48,195 nucleotides of DNA from Methylomonas sp. (GCA_026989395.1 JALSJK010000142.1:1-48195); one strand, 5' to 3'. Positions 1 through 9,238 are shown, counted from the stretch's first letter. Numbers and translations: made by a program. Notes: a model not told the origin generated them from the sequence alone.

Positions 1-1829
1 AAATCAACACCCCGGCCGATCTTCGCCGGCTCAAGAAATCCCAACTTGAGCCACTGGCCAAGGAGCTTCGGAATTTCCTGACCCATACGGTGAGCCAGTC
101 AGGCGGGCATTTTTCTGCAGGTCTGGGCACGGTGGAACTCACGGTTGCTCTGCATTATGTTTACAACACACCGTATGACAATCTGGTCTGGGATGTTGGC
201 CATCAGGCTTATCCCCATAAAATCCTGACCGGCCGCAAGAGCCGCATGACCACCATCCGCCAAAAGGATGGCGTTTCGGCTTTTCCAACCCGTGATGAAA
301 GTGAATATGATGCCTTTGGCGTGGGCCATTCCAGCACTTCCATCAGCGCAGCGCTGGGGATGACACTGGCCTCCCAATTAAAAGGCGAGGATCGTCATAG
401 TATTGCTATTATCGGCGATGGCGGTATTACCGGCGGCATGGCATTTGAGGCCTTGAATCATGCCGGAGCTCTGGATGCTAATTTTCTGGTGATTTTGAAC
501 GATAATGATATGTCAATTTCACCCAATGTTGGCGCCTTGAATAATTATCTGGTTAAGATTTTATCCAGCCAATTTTATTCTTCGATTCGTGAAGAAAGCA
601 AAAAGGTGTTCAGCCAGATGCCCAGTGTTTGGGAACTGGCCAAGAAAACCGAAGAGCATGTCAAAGGCATGGTGGTACCCGGCACCTTGTTTGAGGAGCT
701 GGGTTTTAATTATATCGGCCCGATTGATGGTCATGACATCGACATGCTGACTTCGACACTGGAAAACCTGAAGCATATCTCTGGCCCGAGATTTTTGCAT
801 ATCGTCACCAAAAAAGGCAAAGGCTATGCGCCGGCCGAGAAAGATCCCCTCGCCTATCACGGCGTTGGTCCTTTTGATCCGAACAAGGATTCCCTGCCAA
901 AATCAGCACCCTCGCCGCATCCCACCTACACCCAGGTTTTTGGCCAATGGCTCTGTGATATGGCGAAACGGGATCAACGGCTGACCGGCATCACCCCGGC
1001 AATGCGGGAAGGTTCCGGGCTGGTGGCTTTTTCCGAACAATTTCCGGATCGTTATTATGATGTCGCGATTGCTGAGCAACATGCCGTCACCCTGGCTGCC
1101 GGCCAGGCCTGTGAAGGCATCAAGCCGGTGGTGGCGATTTATTCGACCTTTTTACAGCGCGCCTATGATCAGTTGATTCACGATGTCGCATTGCAAAATC
1201 TGCCGGTTCTGTTTGCCATTGATCGGGCTGGCCTGGTTGGCCCTGATGGCCCGACTCATGCCGGTGTCTTTGATTACAGTTATCTGCGCTGTGTGCCAAA
1301 CATGCTGGTGATGGCGCCAGCGGATGAAAATGAATGCCGGCAAATGCTATATACCGGTTTTCAGCATAATGGCCCCGCTTCGGTCCGTTACCCTCGCGGC
1401 AAAGGTCCGGGCGTTCCAGTCGATGAAAATATGGAAGCATTACCGGTCGGCAAAGCAGAAATCAAGCATCAAGGCAGCCGTATTGCCATTCTGGCTTGGG
1501 GAACCATGGTGCCGCCTGCGCTGGAAGCGGGAAAACAACTGGGCGCCACCGTCGTCAACATGCGCTTTGTCAAACCCATAGATGAAGCACTGATTCTGGA
1601 CATGGCAAAAACCCACGATGTCATTGTTACCGTTGAGGAAAATGTGCTGGCTGGCGGCGCTGGCGATGCGGTTAACAGTTTTTTGCAGAAGCAGCAAATC
1701 CTTATGCCGGTATTGAATTTAGGCTTGCCTGATCAGTTTATTGAGCAAGGAACAAGGGAGGAGTTACTTGAATTGTGTGGGCTGGATAAGAATGGAATCC
1801 ACAATAGCATTGAAAAGGCATGTGGATGA
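1..1829 (+). CDS. dxs: 1-deoxy-D-xylulose-5-phosphate synthase, 5' end cut by window
   Basis: Condenses pyruvate and glyceraldehyde-3-phosphate to DXP, the first step of the MEP isoprenoid pathway; thiamine-diphosphate enzyme in the cytoplasm. The reading frame is open from base 3 ([10 protein letters not shown]), so the true start lies just outside; a GTG at 90 is internal (the Val of TVSQSGGHF). Visible Dxs landmarks are [11 protein letters not shown], the ThDP motif [15 protein letters not shown] and, in the second half, [13 protein letters not shown] and GPDGPTHAG. About 608 codons are present, nearly full length for a family of about 620-640. The stop overlaps the apt start as ATGA, so translation is probably coupled. 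The first ~1.7 kb is clearly GC-richer than everything downstream. Confidence 0.97.
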   Translation, partial: INTPADLRRLKKSQLEPLAKELRNFLTHTVSQSGGHFSAGLGTVELTVALHYVYNTPYDNLVWDVGHQAYPHKILTGRKSRMTTIRQKDGVSAFPTRDESEYDAFGVGHSSTSISAALGMTLASQLKGEDRHSIAIIGDGGITGGMAFEALNHAGALDANFLVILNDNDMSISPNVGALNNYLVKILSSQFYSSIREESKKVFSQMPSVWELAKKTEEHVKGMVVPGTLFEELGFNYIGPIDGHDIDMLTSTLENLKHISGPRFLHIVTKKGKGYAPAEKDPLAYHGVGPFDPNKDSLPKSAPSPHPTYTQVFGQWLCDMAKRDQRLTGITPAMREGSGLVAFSEQFPDRYYDVAIAEQHAVTLAAGQACEGIKPVVAIYSTFLQRAYDQLIHDVALQNLPVLFAIDRAGLVGPDGPTHAGVFDYSYLRCVPNMLVMAPADENECRQMLYTGFQHNGPASVRYPRGKGPGVPVDENMEALPVGKAEIKHQGSRIAILAWGTMVPPALEAGKQLGATVVNMRFVKPIDEALILDMAKTHDVIVTVEENVLAGGAGDAVNSFLQKQQILMPVLNLGLPDQFIEQGTREELLELCGLDKNGIHNSIEKACG

Positions 1830-2341
1830 ACCGATTAAAAGCCAAAATCCGTGATATTCCAGATTTTCCTAAACCAGGCATTGTTTTCAAGGATATCACG
1901 CCTCTAGTTAAAGATCCTGCAACGCTACGTCTGGCTACACATTTATTATTGCAACCTTTTCTTGGTCGTGAAATAACTGCGGTTGCTGGAATGGAAGCAA
2001 GAGGTTTTATCTTTGGTTCATTGGTGGCTCTGGAACTCGGCGTTGGGTTTATTCCTCTTAGAAAACCAGGAAAGCTTCCCTATGACGTACAAACCGTATC
2101 ATACGATCTGGAATATGGCTCGGCCTCATTAGAAGCCCATATTGATGCTTTTGATAAAAATGATCGCGTACTCATTATTGACGATTTGCTGGCCACTGGC
2201 GGCACCGCCAAAGCCAGCTGTGAATTGGTTGAACAACTTGGCGCCAGTGTTGCCGCCTGCGCTTTTGTTGTTGAATTGGACTTCTTAAAAGGTAGAAAAC
2301 AACTGGAAAAATACGAAGTGCATTCGCTACTTCATTATTAA
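1826..2341 (+). CDS. apt: Adenine phosphoribosyltransferase
   Basis: Converts adenine and PRPP to AMP in purine salvage. The N-terminus ([16 protein letters not shown]) and the PRPP-binding loop [14 protein letters not shown] are diagnostic; EARGFIFG and RKPGKLP are further family motifs. I chose the ATG at 1826, which overlaps the dxs stop by four bases, because it gives the usual short N-terminus; an ATG at 1820 in the same frame would add two residues. At 171 residues it is slightly shorter than the E. coli protein. Composition is much more AT-rich than dxs although the genes overlap. A hairpin terminator lies about 230 bp downstream. Confidence 0.95.
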   Translation: MNRLKAKIRDIPDFPKPGIVFKDITPLVKDPATLRLATHLLLQPFLGREITAVAGMEARGFIFGSLVALELGVGFIPLRKPGKLPYDVQTVSYDLEYGSASLEAHIDAFDKNDRVLIIDDLLATGGTAKASCELVEQLGASVAACAFVVELDFLKGRKQLEKYEVHSLLHY

Positions 2342-2601
2342 ACACAATTCGAAACCTGAAAAAACCTGGTTATTTTAGGAAAGTTTTTTAAAAAACCAAA
2401 AGAATAAATTTTGGCTTAACTCTCTTCCAATAGCTCCCCGTAATACCTCAAGGTGCGACAATCTGTCGCGCGACAATATGCCACATTTTCAATAGCCTGA
2501 AAAAGCATTAATATATCTGCAACTCTTGAAATGTGCTCAAAGCAAAGAGTTTAGCAATATCCTTCCTCTTCTAATGCGGCCTGTATGGCCGCATTTTTTT
2601 T
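2342..2601 (+). ncRNA. Possible structured 3' UTR or small RNA downstream of apt
   Basis: The apt stop and the first intrinsic terminator are separated by 230 bp without a convincing ORF. The stretch contains several small hairpins in series: CCAAAA/TTTTGG (2396-2414), GCGACA-ATC-TGTCGC (2455-2469) and AACTCTT/AAGAGTT (2521-2551), ending in the strong terminator at 2573-2601. A run of stems closed by a terminator is what a 3'-derived or independent small RNA looks like, but I recognise no known RNA family and see no clear promoter. Confidence 0.25.
2573..2601 (+). terminator. Intrinsic terminator (plus strand)
   Basis: Perfect 9-bp stem AATGCGGCC / GGCCGCATT around TGTAT, followed by eight Ts. 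The T-run lies only on the plus-strand side, so it ends transcription from apt, or from a small RNA, before the convergent SDR gene. Confidence 0.85.
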
Positions 2602-2603
2602 GT

Positions 2604-3428
2604 TTATACCTTCATTAAAATCCAATCCAGCAATCTATCTGGAAAAATTCGTTTAAAGAAAGCAAACAAATAGGTAGGGACTGTGACATAGTAACGAATC
2701 TTTGGTCGTGAAGACTCCAGGGCATGAACAACCTTTTCGGCGACCGCTTCTGCCGGTAAAGTAAATGGAACCGCAGGGCCTTCCTTCTCCAGTCGCTCTT
2801 CCATTGCTTGATAGGCTTGCTTATGGACACTGTGCTGCTTGTCGATATTTTTTTTATATAGCGCAAAGGCATTTTTCCGAAATTGACTGGTGATTGGTCC
2901 TGGTTCAATAATTGCAATCTCAATGCCGCTACCATGCAACTCCAAACGAAGCGTATCGGCCAAGCCTTCCAGGGCAAATTTGCTGGCGTTATAGGCACCC
3001 CGATATTTCATTGCTACAAAACCCAAAACCGAACTGTTATAAATAATTCGCCCATGCCCTCGCTTGCGCATCAAAGGAATAATCAGATTGGTTAACTCAT
3101 GAGTGCCAAATAAATTTGTTTCAAACTGGAAGCGCAAGGTTTTTCGGCTTAAATCTTCAACGGCGCCCGGCTGACCAAAAGCGCCATTATTAAACAATGC
3201 ATCAATTTTTCCTTCTGTGATTGCCGAAACACTCTCAACGGCTTGTTGAATACTTGAGCTGTCCGACAAATCCAGCTGCACTGCTTCAAAATCTTCAGCT
3301 ATTAATCGCTCAACATCTGTTTGCTTTCTGGCAGAAGCAATAACCCGATGCCCACGTTTTTTGAGTTGTAAGCAAGTTGTATAGCCGATTCCAGTAGAAC
3401 ATCCCGTGATTAGAATTGTTTTCGCCAT
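2604..3428 (-). CDS. Short-chain dehydrogenase/reductase (SDR), substrate unknown
   Basis: A classical SDR of 274 residues. The NAD(P)-binding TGCSTGIG motif (GxxxGxG) lies at residues 8-15, NNGAFG replaces the usual NNAG near 80, the catalytic Ser is in YNSSVLG (~132) and the active-site YNASK at 146-150. The C-terminal part (VPTYLFAFFKRIFPDRLLDWIL) is hydrophobic and amphipathic, as in SDRs acting on lipids or sterols. Substrate cannot be told from sequence. It stands alone on the minus strand, convergent with apt; the start has only a weak ribosome-binding site. Confidence 0.9.
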   Translation of the reverse strand: MAKTILITGCSTGIGYTTCLQLKKRGHRVIASARKQTDVERLIAEDFEAVQLDLSDSSSIQQAVESVSAITEGKIDALFNNGAFGQPGAVEDLSRKTLRFQFETNLFGTHELTNLIIPLMRKRGHGRIIYNSSVLGFVAMKYRGAYNASKFALEGLADTLRLELHGSGIEIAIIEPGPITSQFRKNAFALYKKNIDKQHSVHKQAYQAMEERLEKEGPAVPFTLPAEAVAEKVVHALESSRPKIRYYVTVPTYLFAFFKRIFPDRLLDWILMKV

Positions 3429-3491
3429 CTTGATTTTTCTATATTGTCAAAATGGCTTAAGTTACAGCTCTGAAAGCTTAAGATCAAACAA

Positions 3492-4082
3492 TCAAATATC
3501 ACTCAATTCTGATTCATTAAAATACATTCGCTGTGTATTACTGCATTCAACCAAAAAAACCAGACTTTTTTTAGTACTTTTGAGATTCAGTTCCGAGGCT
3601 TCCACGCGATCACATTTTCCTGAGAATAATGCTTTTTTTGCTGCTAATCTACGAAATTTCTGTATTTCGGGTAATCGCTCAATAAAATCATCGACTAAGG
3701 GTGGGTGGTCTTCAAGGGTATAAGGTGGGATTGCAAACGCGGTAAATTTGCCAGGATTATTTTTGATGATTTCCAGATTTTTTTTGTTCTCAGCTTCGGT
3801 CGCGGCTATCCGCTGTTGCTTTAATTGCTGCAGTTTGTGTTTTTCTTCCTCCAGTCGGGCCTGTTCTTCAGCTTGTCGCTGCTTCAACAACAGCTCTTTT
3901 TGTTTCTTCTCATCCATCGCAACCGAACCTCCTGTGGCTAAATTCAATTCAGCAGCATTGCTATTACTCTGACAGGGAGAATTTTGATAACTCTTTTTTC
4001 CTTCACTATTAACACATTTATAAATACCAGCTTGCACAAATCCAGTCAGCAAAAAACCACAAATTAGCACTATCAATTTCAT
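3492..4082 (-). CDS. DUF4124 domain secreted protein with coiled coil
   Basis: 196 residues. A signal peptide (MKLIVLICGFLLTGFVQA) is followed directly by a DUF4124 domain (IYKCVNSEGKKSYQNSPC), a short Cys-bearing module common in exported proteobacterial proteins. Residues ~57-100 are a charged, Gln/Glu/Lys-rich coiled coil; the tail contains two more Cys. A clear AGAGG lies just upstream of the ATG. The function of the domain is not established. It sits 63 bp upstream of the SDR gene on the same strand and may be co-transcribed. Confidence 0.85.
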   Translation of the reverse strand: MKLIVLICGFLLTGFVQAGIYKCVNSEGKKSYQNSPCQSNSNAAELNLATGGSVAMDEKKQKELLLKQRQAEEQARLEEEKHKLQQLKQQRIAATEAENKKNLEIIKNNPGKFTAFAIPPYTLEDHPPLVDDFIERLPEIQKFRRLAAKKALFSGKCDRVEASELNLKSTKKSLVFLVECSNTQRMYFNESELSDI

Positions 4083-4124
4083 AGCAACCTCTAAAAATTC
4101 TTGTAATAACAGAAGTATAGAGTG

Positions 4125-5465
4125 TTATAAGGGTTTTTCATCCTGCAGATAGGTTTTTTCCTGATAATGACGAATAGCCAGCAAAAATAATATCGCTGTA
4201 ATTAACATTAATCCGGTAAAAAACCAGAAATAACTGGCTCCAGCCAATTTACTGCTGCCATCAGGATTTTCGATGAAAAAATTGACGGCACTGGTAAACA
4301 AATTTCCTACGGCAACCGACATAAAATAAAAAGCCATAATGAATGATTTCATGGATTTTGGCGCCTGGGTATAGGAAAACTCCAGACAGGTAATTGATAC
4401 CATTACTTCCGCTGAAGTTAACAGTACATAAGCAACTAACTGCCAGCTAATATGAGGCTTCAACCCTTGATCCAGTTGCATTTGCAACCAAGCTGGGACG
4501 GCAAAAGCGACAGCAGTAAGAAACAGTCCAATTGCCATTTTTTTTAAAGCGGTTAATCGAAAAAAATTTTCCAGAAATGGATAGACAATATAGGAAAACA
4601 CGGGGACCAATAGCATAATCAACAATGGATTGGCAGCCTGAATCTGGGATGGCAAGATTTCATAGCCAAACAGGTTTCTATCCATTTTCTGTGCCTGTAA
4701 AACCCATGATGAGCCAGTCTGCTCAAATAATGCCCAAAACATGGCAATAAAAACATAAATGGAAGCCAGTTTACCTAATGTTTTTAGCCCTAGCTTGCTG
4801 AAAATCTCATTTACAAAATTTTTCCCTGAAGGCGGAATATGAACAAAACGGTAACGCCCAGACCAAAAGGCAATGGTCGCTAATAACATTAATACTCCCG
4901 GCACTGCAAAAGCAACGGAAGATCCATATTTTTCAAGCAGCCAGGGTATGATCAGCATGGCAGCAAAAGCGCCAAGATTAATGGAAAAGTAAAACCAGCC
5001 AAACACTCTGCTGATTAGATGTTTGTTGGAAACACTAAATTGATCGCCAACATGAGAAGAAACGCAGGGCTTGATTCCGCCTGCGCCAATGGCAATCAAA
5101 CCTTGCCCTAGCAACAAGCCCAGCCGTGTATCATCAAGGGCCAGGGCAAAATGCCCCAGGCAATAAACCAGTGATAATAAAATAATAGTACGATATTTTC
5201 CAAGCAGGCCATCGGCAAGTAACGCGCCAAAAATGGGCATAAAGTAAACGGCTGATACAAACAGATGAAAATAGCCTTGCGCCTCATTTTCTGACATGAC
5301 ATCCAGTTGTCCGCTACTATTCATCAAATACTGGGTCATAAAAACTACAAGTATTGCCCGCATTCCGTAGTAGCTAAAGCGTTCAGCGGCTTCATTCGCA
5401 ACAATATAGGGAATCCCCGCAGGCAAACCCTTGCTTGGTACAGGTGCAGTTTTGTATTTTGACAT
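4125..5465 (-). CDS. POT/PTR2-family proton-coupled peptide transporter
   Basis: An inner-membrane symporter of the major facilitator superfamily, probably taking up di- or tripeptides. The N-terminal signature EAAERFSYYGMRAIL (ExxERF..YG) and GGIKPCVSSHVGDQF are typical of the POT family, with about 12 hydrophobic segments. The frame is open to 5522, but the Met at 5465 (MSKYKTAP) gives the family-like N-terminus, so I start there; the upstream region lacks a good Shine-Dalgarno. At 446 residues it is somewhat shorter than E. coli DtpA-type proteins (~490-500). Confidence 0.88.
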   Translation of the reverse strand: MSKYKTAPVPSKGLPAGIPYIVANEAAERFSYYGMRAILVVFMTQYLMNSSGQLDVMSENEAQGYFHLFVSAVYFMPIFGALLADGLLGKYRTIILLSLVYCLGHFALALDDTRLGLLLGQGLIAIGAGGIKPCVSSHVGDQFSVSNKHLISRVFGWFYFSINLGAFAAMLIIPWLLEKYGSSVAFAVPGVLMLLATIAFWSGRYRFVHIPPSGKNFVNEIFSKLGLKTLGKLASIYVFIAMFWALFEQTGSSWVLQAQKMDRNLFGYEILPSQIQAANPLLIMLLVPVFSYIVYPFLENFFRLTALKKMAIGLFLTAVAFAVPAWLQMQLDQGLKPHISWQLVAYVLLTSAEVMVSITCLEFSYTQAPKSMKSFIMAFYFMSVAVGNLFTSAVNFFIENPDGSSKLAGASYFWFFTGLMLITAILFLLAIRHYQEKTYLQDEKPL

Positions 5466-5575
5466 GGTTAAATTGTACCGGAGTTTTGGCTTCAGGCACA
5501 TGCTTAACCTGCCAGCTTCCAAGGGTATCCATACCTCACTCAGATTTCACCCAAAAATCAACTTTCTCGTTAAAT

Positions 5576-6364
5576 TCAAAAGTCTGATTGGACAAAAAGC
5601 CGATTGCCTAGAATTTTTCTTTCGTTTTCAGGAAGTTCTCGATAACGCTTCTCTTGGTCGGCATTCAGGACAGATAAAAAATCTTCCTCCAATTGCTGAG
5701 TTAAATCCTCTTCCTGGGCTAATTTTTCTGTGATTTGTGCCTGAATATCTTCGGGATTTTCCCCAACAAAATCCATTGCTATTTGCTGGTTAGATTCCTG
5801 ATGAAGCTTGCTATAAGCTTCAATAAGGCGTTGATAAGAAAGCTTTTGCTGCTCCGATAGCTGAAGTTTTTCAGCAATTTTCTGAATACCGAACTGTTGG
5901 ACTTGCGCAGGATCTGCAAAGGCTACCTTTTTCAATTCCTCTTGTTCAGACTGTTGCTTTTTCAAAATTTCAGTTTGTTGGGCTATGGTTTCTTCTAAAA
6001 CACTTAACACCATTTCCCGTATGTCATTTTTGTCGACTAGCGGCGTTGCTTGATCTTGCTTGAATTGCGCTGCTGATGCTCCTGAGTCCGTTTTGGTCTG
6101 ATAGCTGACATTCATTTTCTGTAAGGTTTTCAACCGGGAAACCTCGGATTGTAGTGAACGATAGGCCAATTGCTGCTGATTCAGGTCGTTACTGAGCCGA
6201 GTGATCCTTTTTTCTAATTTTGTTAATTGCTTCTGTGAATAAACAACTGAACCATGTCTTTGATGATAAAAAAAACCATTATCATCAATAAAAAACTCAA
6301 ACAGGATGAAACCAAATATCGATACAACAATGATTAATGAAATAATGAAACCACGATACTTCAC
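5576..6364 (-). CDS. Membrane-anchored coiled-coil protein of unknown function
   Basis: 262 residues, not recognised. GTG start preceded by GAGGAG at ideal spacing. One N-terminal membrane helix (FIISLIIVVSIFGFILFEFF, residues 5-24), then a coiled coil at ~45-80 (KLEKRITRLSNDLNQQQLAY), then a Gln/Glu-rich helical domain with LSEQQKLSYQRLIEAY and LNADQEKRYRELPENER. The last part resembles the helical LTxxQ-type regions of periplasmic stress sensors in a general way, but no motif decides it. Probably periplasmic and helical. Confidence 0.75.
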   Translation of the reverse strand: MKYRGFIISLIIVVSIFGFILFEFFIDDNGFFYHQRHGSVVYSQKQLTKLEKRITRLSNDLNQQQLAYRSLQSEVSRLKTLQKMNVSYQTKTDSGASAAQFKQDQATPLVDKNDIREMVLSVLEETIAQQTEILKKQQSEQEELKKVAFADPAQVQQFGIQKIAEKLQLSEQQKLSYQRLIEAYSKLHQESNQQIAMDFVGENPEDIQAQITEKLAQEEDLTQQLEEDFLSVLNADQEKRYRELPENERKILGNRLFVQSDF

Positions 6365-6433
6365 TGTTTTCTCCTCTTTTTTAAGTTAGGAATGCACATG
6401 AAACAACCACTTTCGCTTTAGTAGGAAGAACTT

Positions 6434-6606
6434 AGCCACAATTATACTTCGCGCGGTCACGACTACGGATTTCTAACGACGCCGATAGCTGCGTTGCTAA
6501 AATAGTTGCGTAGCTTGCTATGCGCCTGTTTTAGTGCCTTGCTCTCGACAAAAATCAGTGCGCTATAAATTCCGCATCCGTGACCGCGCGAAGTATAATT
6601 GTGGCT
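6434..6606. repeat. Palindromic miniature element, family A, copy 1
   Basis: A 173-bp non-coding element with perfect 28-bp terminal inverted repeats (6434-6461 and 6579-6606; inner part ATACTTCGCGCGG). Its interior, with the core TTGCTATGCGCCTG, matches the element at 11827-11992 in opposite orientation, apart from a gap of about 10 bp. No ORF. Probably a MITE-like or REP-like element. Confidence 0.85.
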
Positions 6607-6660
6607 CAAGTATCTTCTGCCATATACCAATATGGGAAATCAGATTCTACAATTACAAAT

Positions 6661-7167
6661 TTACCCAAGTGAATTAATTAAAAGAGGAAATGTTGGGAAT
6701 AATATCTGCCTCCTGAACCATTCATTCATCGCGTAATCTTTACGATTTGGATCAACAAAATCAGTCCAGATATAAACCCTGAGCCGATCAGTAAAAATAT
6801 TTGCTCCAGGATAGGCTTTTACCCAAACAAACCGTTTTGCAAAACCCTGATTAATTGTGGTGTAGATCCAGCCATTTGATAAACGGTTTGCTCCAACTTC
6901 ACCCCAATCACAATCTGTTGGATGGCATTTACCAAACAAATGGACATAGTAAGGAAAGCCAGGTGGATATAGTTCCCCATTAATAACCAAGTCCTGACAC
7001 TGAAAACGGACTTTAACTTTTGTAATTGCGTTGGTATTGGCATCAACATTTACCCAAGAACCTGGTTCTTCAGGAAAAATACAGATTGCCATCGCCGAGC
7101 CAGAACCGAATACAAAAGGGCCAACTGAACTCAAACACAAAATCATCAATAAATATCTTATTTTCAT
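6661..7167 (-). CDS. Secreted protein of unknown function with CHPTDCDWG motif
   Basis: 168 residues. The frame extends to a TTG at 7182, but GAGGAG lies seven bases before the second ATG of an ATG-ATG pair, so the start is 7167. A signal peptide ends at SAMA|ICIF. The mature part carries a conserved-looking Cys/Trp segment (CHPTDCDWGEVGA) and IYTTINQGFAKR, which I associate with a widespread family of small secreted proteins of unknown role. Four Cys in the mature protein could form disulphides. Followed at 6434-6606 by a family A repeat. Confidence 0.8.
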   Translation of the reverse strand: MKIRYLLMILCLSSVGPFVFGSGSAMAICIFPEEPGSWVNVDANTNAITKVKVRFQCQDLVINGELYPPGFPYYVHLFGKCHPTDCDWGEVGANRLSNGWIYTTINQGFAKRFVWVKAYPGANIFTDRLRVYIWTDFVDPNRKDYAMNEWFRRQILFPTFPLLINSLG

Positions 7168-7467
7168 CATAATTCTCCTCAAACTTGTTCGGAAATTATC
7201 AGCCTTTTTATCAAGGCTAATGAAAATTTACGCTATTCAAGCGAGGAATGATGTTAAGAATTCAATAGCAAATGTGTGGAAAAATTCACTTGAAAAGTTT
7301 TGTTGTAATCATGAACAACTCTGAAACGATTAATCTGAGGCAAGGATGTTTGTTTTCCACCAAGAAGTCATTTATATGTCGAAAAAACGTATGTTCATAT
7401 ATCAATTAAAAGTTCTGTGTAAGCTCGCAAAAAAAATATTCAACTGGAGCACTTTATAACGCTTTTT
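7168..7467. other. Intergenic, 300 bp, AT-rich
   Basis: Lies between two minus-strand genes. Apart from the GAGGAG ribosome-binding site of the downstream gene just before 7170, I see no ORF with a ribosome-binding site, no clear terminator and no repeat shared with the rest of the window. Confidence 0.6.
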
Positions 7468-8196
7468 CTAATCTGACAAATAGTACACCACAGTAGAAAC
7501 AACCCTTACTTTCTTGATATGGGGATTATTTTTATCACGCACATTGATACTGAATTGGCCTTGTGATGCTTTTTTGATTTTACCTAATTGACTATTCGAA
7601 TCAGTGGCAAATTTGATTGCTACTTCTCTCGCCTTCCTTGTCGCCTCTTCTATCATTTCTGGCTTTACTTCATTGAGGCGGGTAAACAAGTATTCTGTTT
7701 GCGTTTCGTAATTACCGCCCGTTATAACAATGCCTTTTTTTCCCAATTCTGACAGCTTTCCCATCACATTCCTGACAGTCTTGATATTTTTGGAATAAAC
7801 GGTAACAACCTGGAAAGCAGTATAACGAAACTCAGCTTTGGCCTGATTTGCGTATTGTTGTGCGAGCTTATCGGTTATGGAGGGGGGTGTATAGCTTATT
7901 TCTTCTTTACTGATTCCTTTTTCTTCAAGAAAAGTTTGTATTTTTTTAGTGTTGGAATCAATTAAATTATATAGTACTTCAAGGTCATTTGCTGCCACGT
8001 TAAACTGAATGGGCCAAATCACGATATCCGCTAAAAACTCCCTTTCAGAAAGTCCTTTAACCGTTACTGTTCTCTCATATTCCTTAAATTTTATGGCAGA
8101 ATGACCTAGGAGATAGCCCAAAGAAGTCAATCCCAGGAAAACAAACAAACCTAAAACGAATGCCCCTCCAATTCCGGTTTTATTATTTATTGACAT
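7468..8196 (-). CDS. SIMPL domain (DUF541) membrane-anchored protein
   Basis: 242 residues. One N-terminal membrane anchor (GGAFVLGLFVFLGLTSLGYLLG), then a SIMPL domain: RTVTVKGLSEREFLADIVIWPI, YTAFQVVTVYSKNI and the EEATRKAREVAIKFA segment followed by the LGKIKKASQGQFSI strand are typical. The domain is found in periplasmic and envelope proteins of poorly known role. A consensus AGGAG precedes the ATG. Monocistronic as far as can be seen. Confidence 0.88.
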   Translation of the reverse strand: MSINNKTGIGGAFVLGLFVFLGLTSLGYLLGHSAIKFKEYERTVTVKGLSEREFLADIVIWPIQFNVAANDLEVLYNLIDSNTKKIQTFLEEKGISKEEISYTPPSITDKLAQQYANQAKAEFRYTAFQVVTVYSKNIKTVRNVMGKLSELGKKGIVITGGNYETQTEYLFTRLNEVKPEMIEEATRKAREVAIKFATDSNSQLGKIKKASQGQFSINVRDKNNPHIKKVRVVSTVVYYLSD

Positions 8197-8525
8197 TGAA
8201 ATCTCCTATGATAAAAAAGAAAAAGCAACTCTCGCTACGATTATGGCTGATTTAGCCAACCCCAGCAAGCCGTGAAATTTCACATATCTAAAGTGAGAAA
8301 TAATGTCGTGTTCTACACTCCAATAGTTTTCAAGGTGACGATACAAGCTTTATTTTTTACGAATGACACTTCGGTGTTACGTGACTTATCGTTCAGAATT
8401 ACTCTGGTAATTTAACCCTGAATCCTCAAATATTTTTCTTGACACTCATAATGGATCATTATGATCAGAAAATACGCTATAATATCAATCTGTTATTATT
8501 AATAAGAGCGTAGGAATACCTATTC
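8197..8525. promoter_or_regulatory. Divergent intergenic region with dyads
   Basis: 329 bp between divergent genes. It contains the palindrome GTGAAATTTCAC (8272-8283), a UUCG-tetraloop hairpin ACAC-TTCG-GTGT (8366-8377), the dyad CATAATG-GAT-CATTATG (8447-8463) and a perfect -10 TATAAT (8478-8483) about 43 bp before the VPLPA-CTERM gene. No coding sequence. Confidence 0.5.
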
Positions 8526-9140
8526 ATGAAAAAACTTTGTATATTTACATCAGTAATCACAACTGTATTGTTTTCAATCAATACAGCTCACGCATTTGTT
8601 AGTTTCAATGTAACAGCCGAGGATATCAACGCAAGTACAACTGAATATAACTATGAAATAAAAACTAGTTGCTTTGGATTTTGTTCGGATACAATTGGAG
8701 GTATACCTATTCCTGATTCTAATAAAACAAACAACTTTTATGTACCCTATTTTCCTGACGCAGGAATAACCAACATAAGCTCACCGAACGGTTGGTCCTT
8801 TTCTATTGAAAATAATAATGACCTGTTTAATTTAGGCAATAATGCTGGTGTACTTCATTGGAGTACTTCGCCAGGAAATGAACTCCCACTTGATACCTCA
8901 CTTAGTGGATTCTCCTATTCAAGCTCAATAATAAATTCAGTGAAAGCACCGTTTAAAATTGAATATAGTTTGGGTGGTTTCAGAATTGGCGATCCTCCCA
9001 TTCCTGCCTCTCCTCTGGCAATTGCTGCCGGCTTACCGGCCATTACCACAGTTCCGCTTCCAGCATCTTTATGGTTAATGGCGGTTGCTTTGATGAGTTT
9101 ATTTAGAATTAAAAAATCAAATTATCAAACCGGTAAATAA
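8526..9140 (+). CDS. Secreted VPLPA-CTERM sorting-domain protein
   Basis: 204 residues. A signal peptide (MKKLCIFTSVITTVLFSINTAHA) precedes a Ser/Asn-rich, probably beta-structured middle part. The C-terminus has the tripartite sorting signal: VPLPASLWL at ~176, a hydrophobic helix (MAVALMSLF) and a basic tail RIKK. Such tails are recognised by exosortase/PEP-CTERM systems, so the protein should be cut and anchored or released at the outer surface. No exosortase is present in this window. The extended tail (SNYQTGK) after the basic stop is slightly long. The ligand or role is unknown. Confidence 0.85.
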   Translation: MKKLCIFTSVITTVLFSINTAHAFVSFNVTAEDINASTTEYNYEIKTSCFGFCSDTIGGIPIPDSNKTNNFYVPYFPDAGITNISSPNGWSFSIENNNDLFNLGNNAGVLHWSTSPGNELPLDTSLSGFSYSSSIINSVKAPFKIEYSLGGFRIGDPPIPASPLAIAAGLPAITTVPLPASLWLMAVALMSLFRIKKSNYQTGK

Positions 9141-9180
9141 CTGGGCATATTATCCATAGAGAAGTCACGGATTCAGATTT

Positions 9181-9210
9181 AATAAAAAAGGGGCAAAAAT
9201 ATTGCCCCTT
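9181..9210. terminator. Bidirectional intrinsic terminator
   Basis: Stem GGGGCAA (9190-9196) / TTGCCCC (9202-9208), with an A-run on the left and TT on the right. On the minus strand it reads as a stem followed by TTTTTT, a strong terminator for the porin gene; it is weaker for the plus-strand VPLPA-CTERM gene. Confidence 0.8.
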
Positions 9211-9238
9211 CTCGGCATAGAAACCTAAACCAAAAAAA

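Noticed and set aside
99-1697. Several antisense ORFs of 60-106 codons across dxs
   Set aside because: They mirror the GC-rich dxs codons, lack start signals and resemble no family.
2615-2998. 127-codon minus-strand ORF inside the SDR gene
   Set aside because: Out-of-frame shadow of the SDR gene (2604-3428), with no ribosome-binding site and no protein-like features.
8439-8483. TTGACA at 8439 as -35 for TATAAT at 8478
   Set aside because: The spacing is 33 bp, far beyond the usable 16-18; the two hexamers cannot form one sigma-70 promoter.
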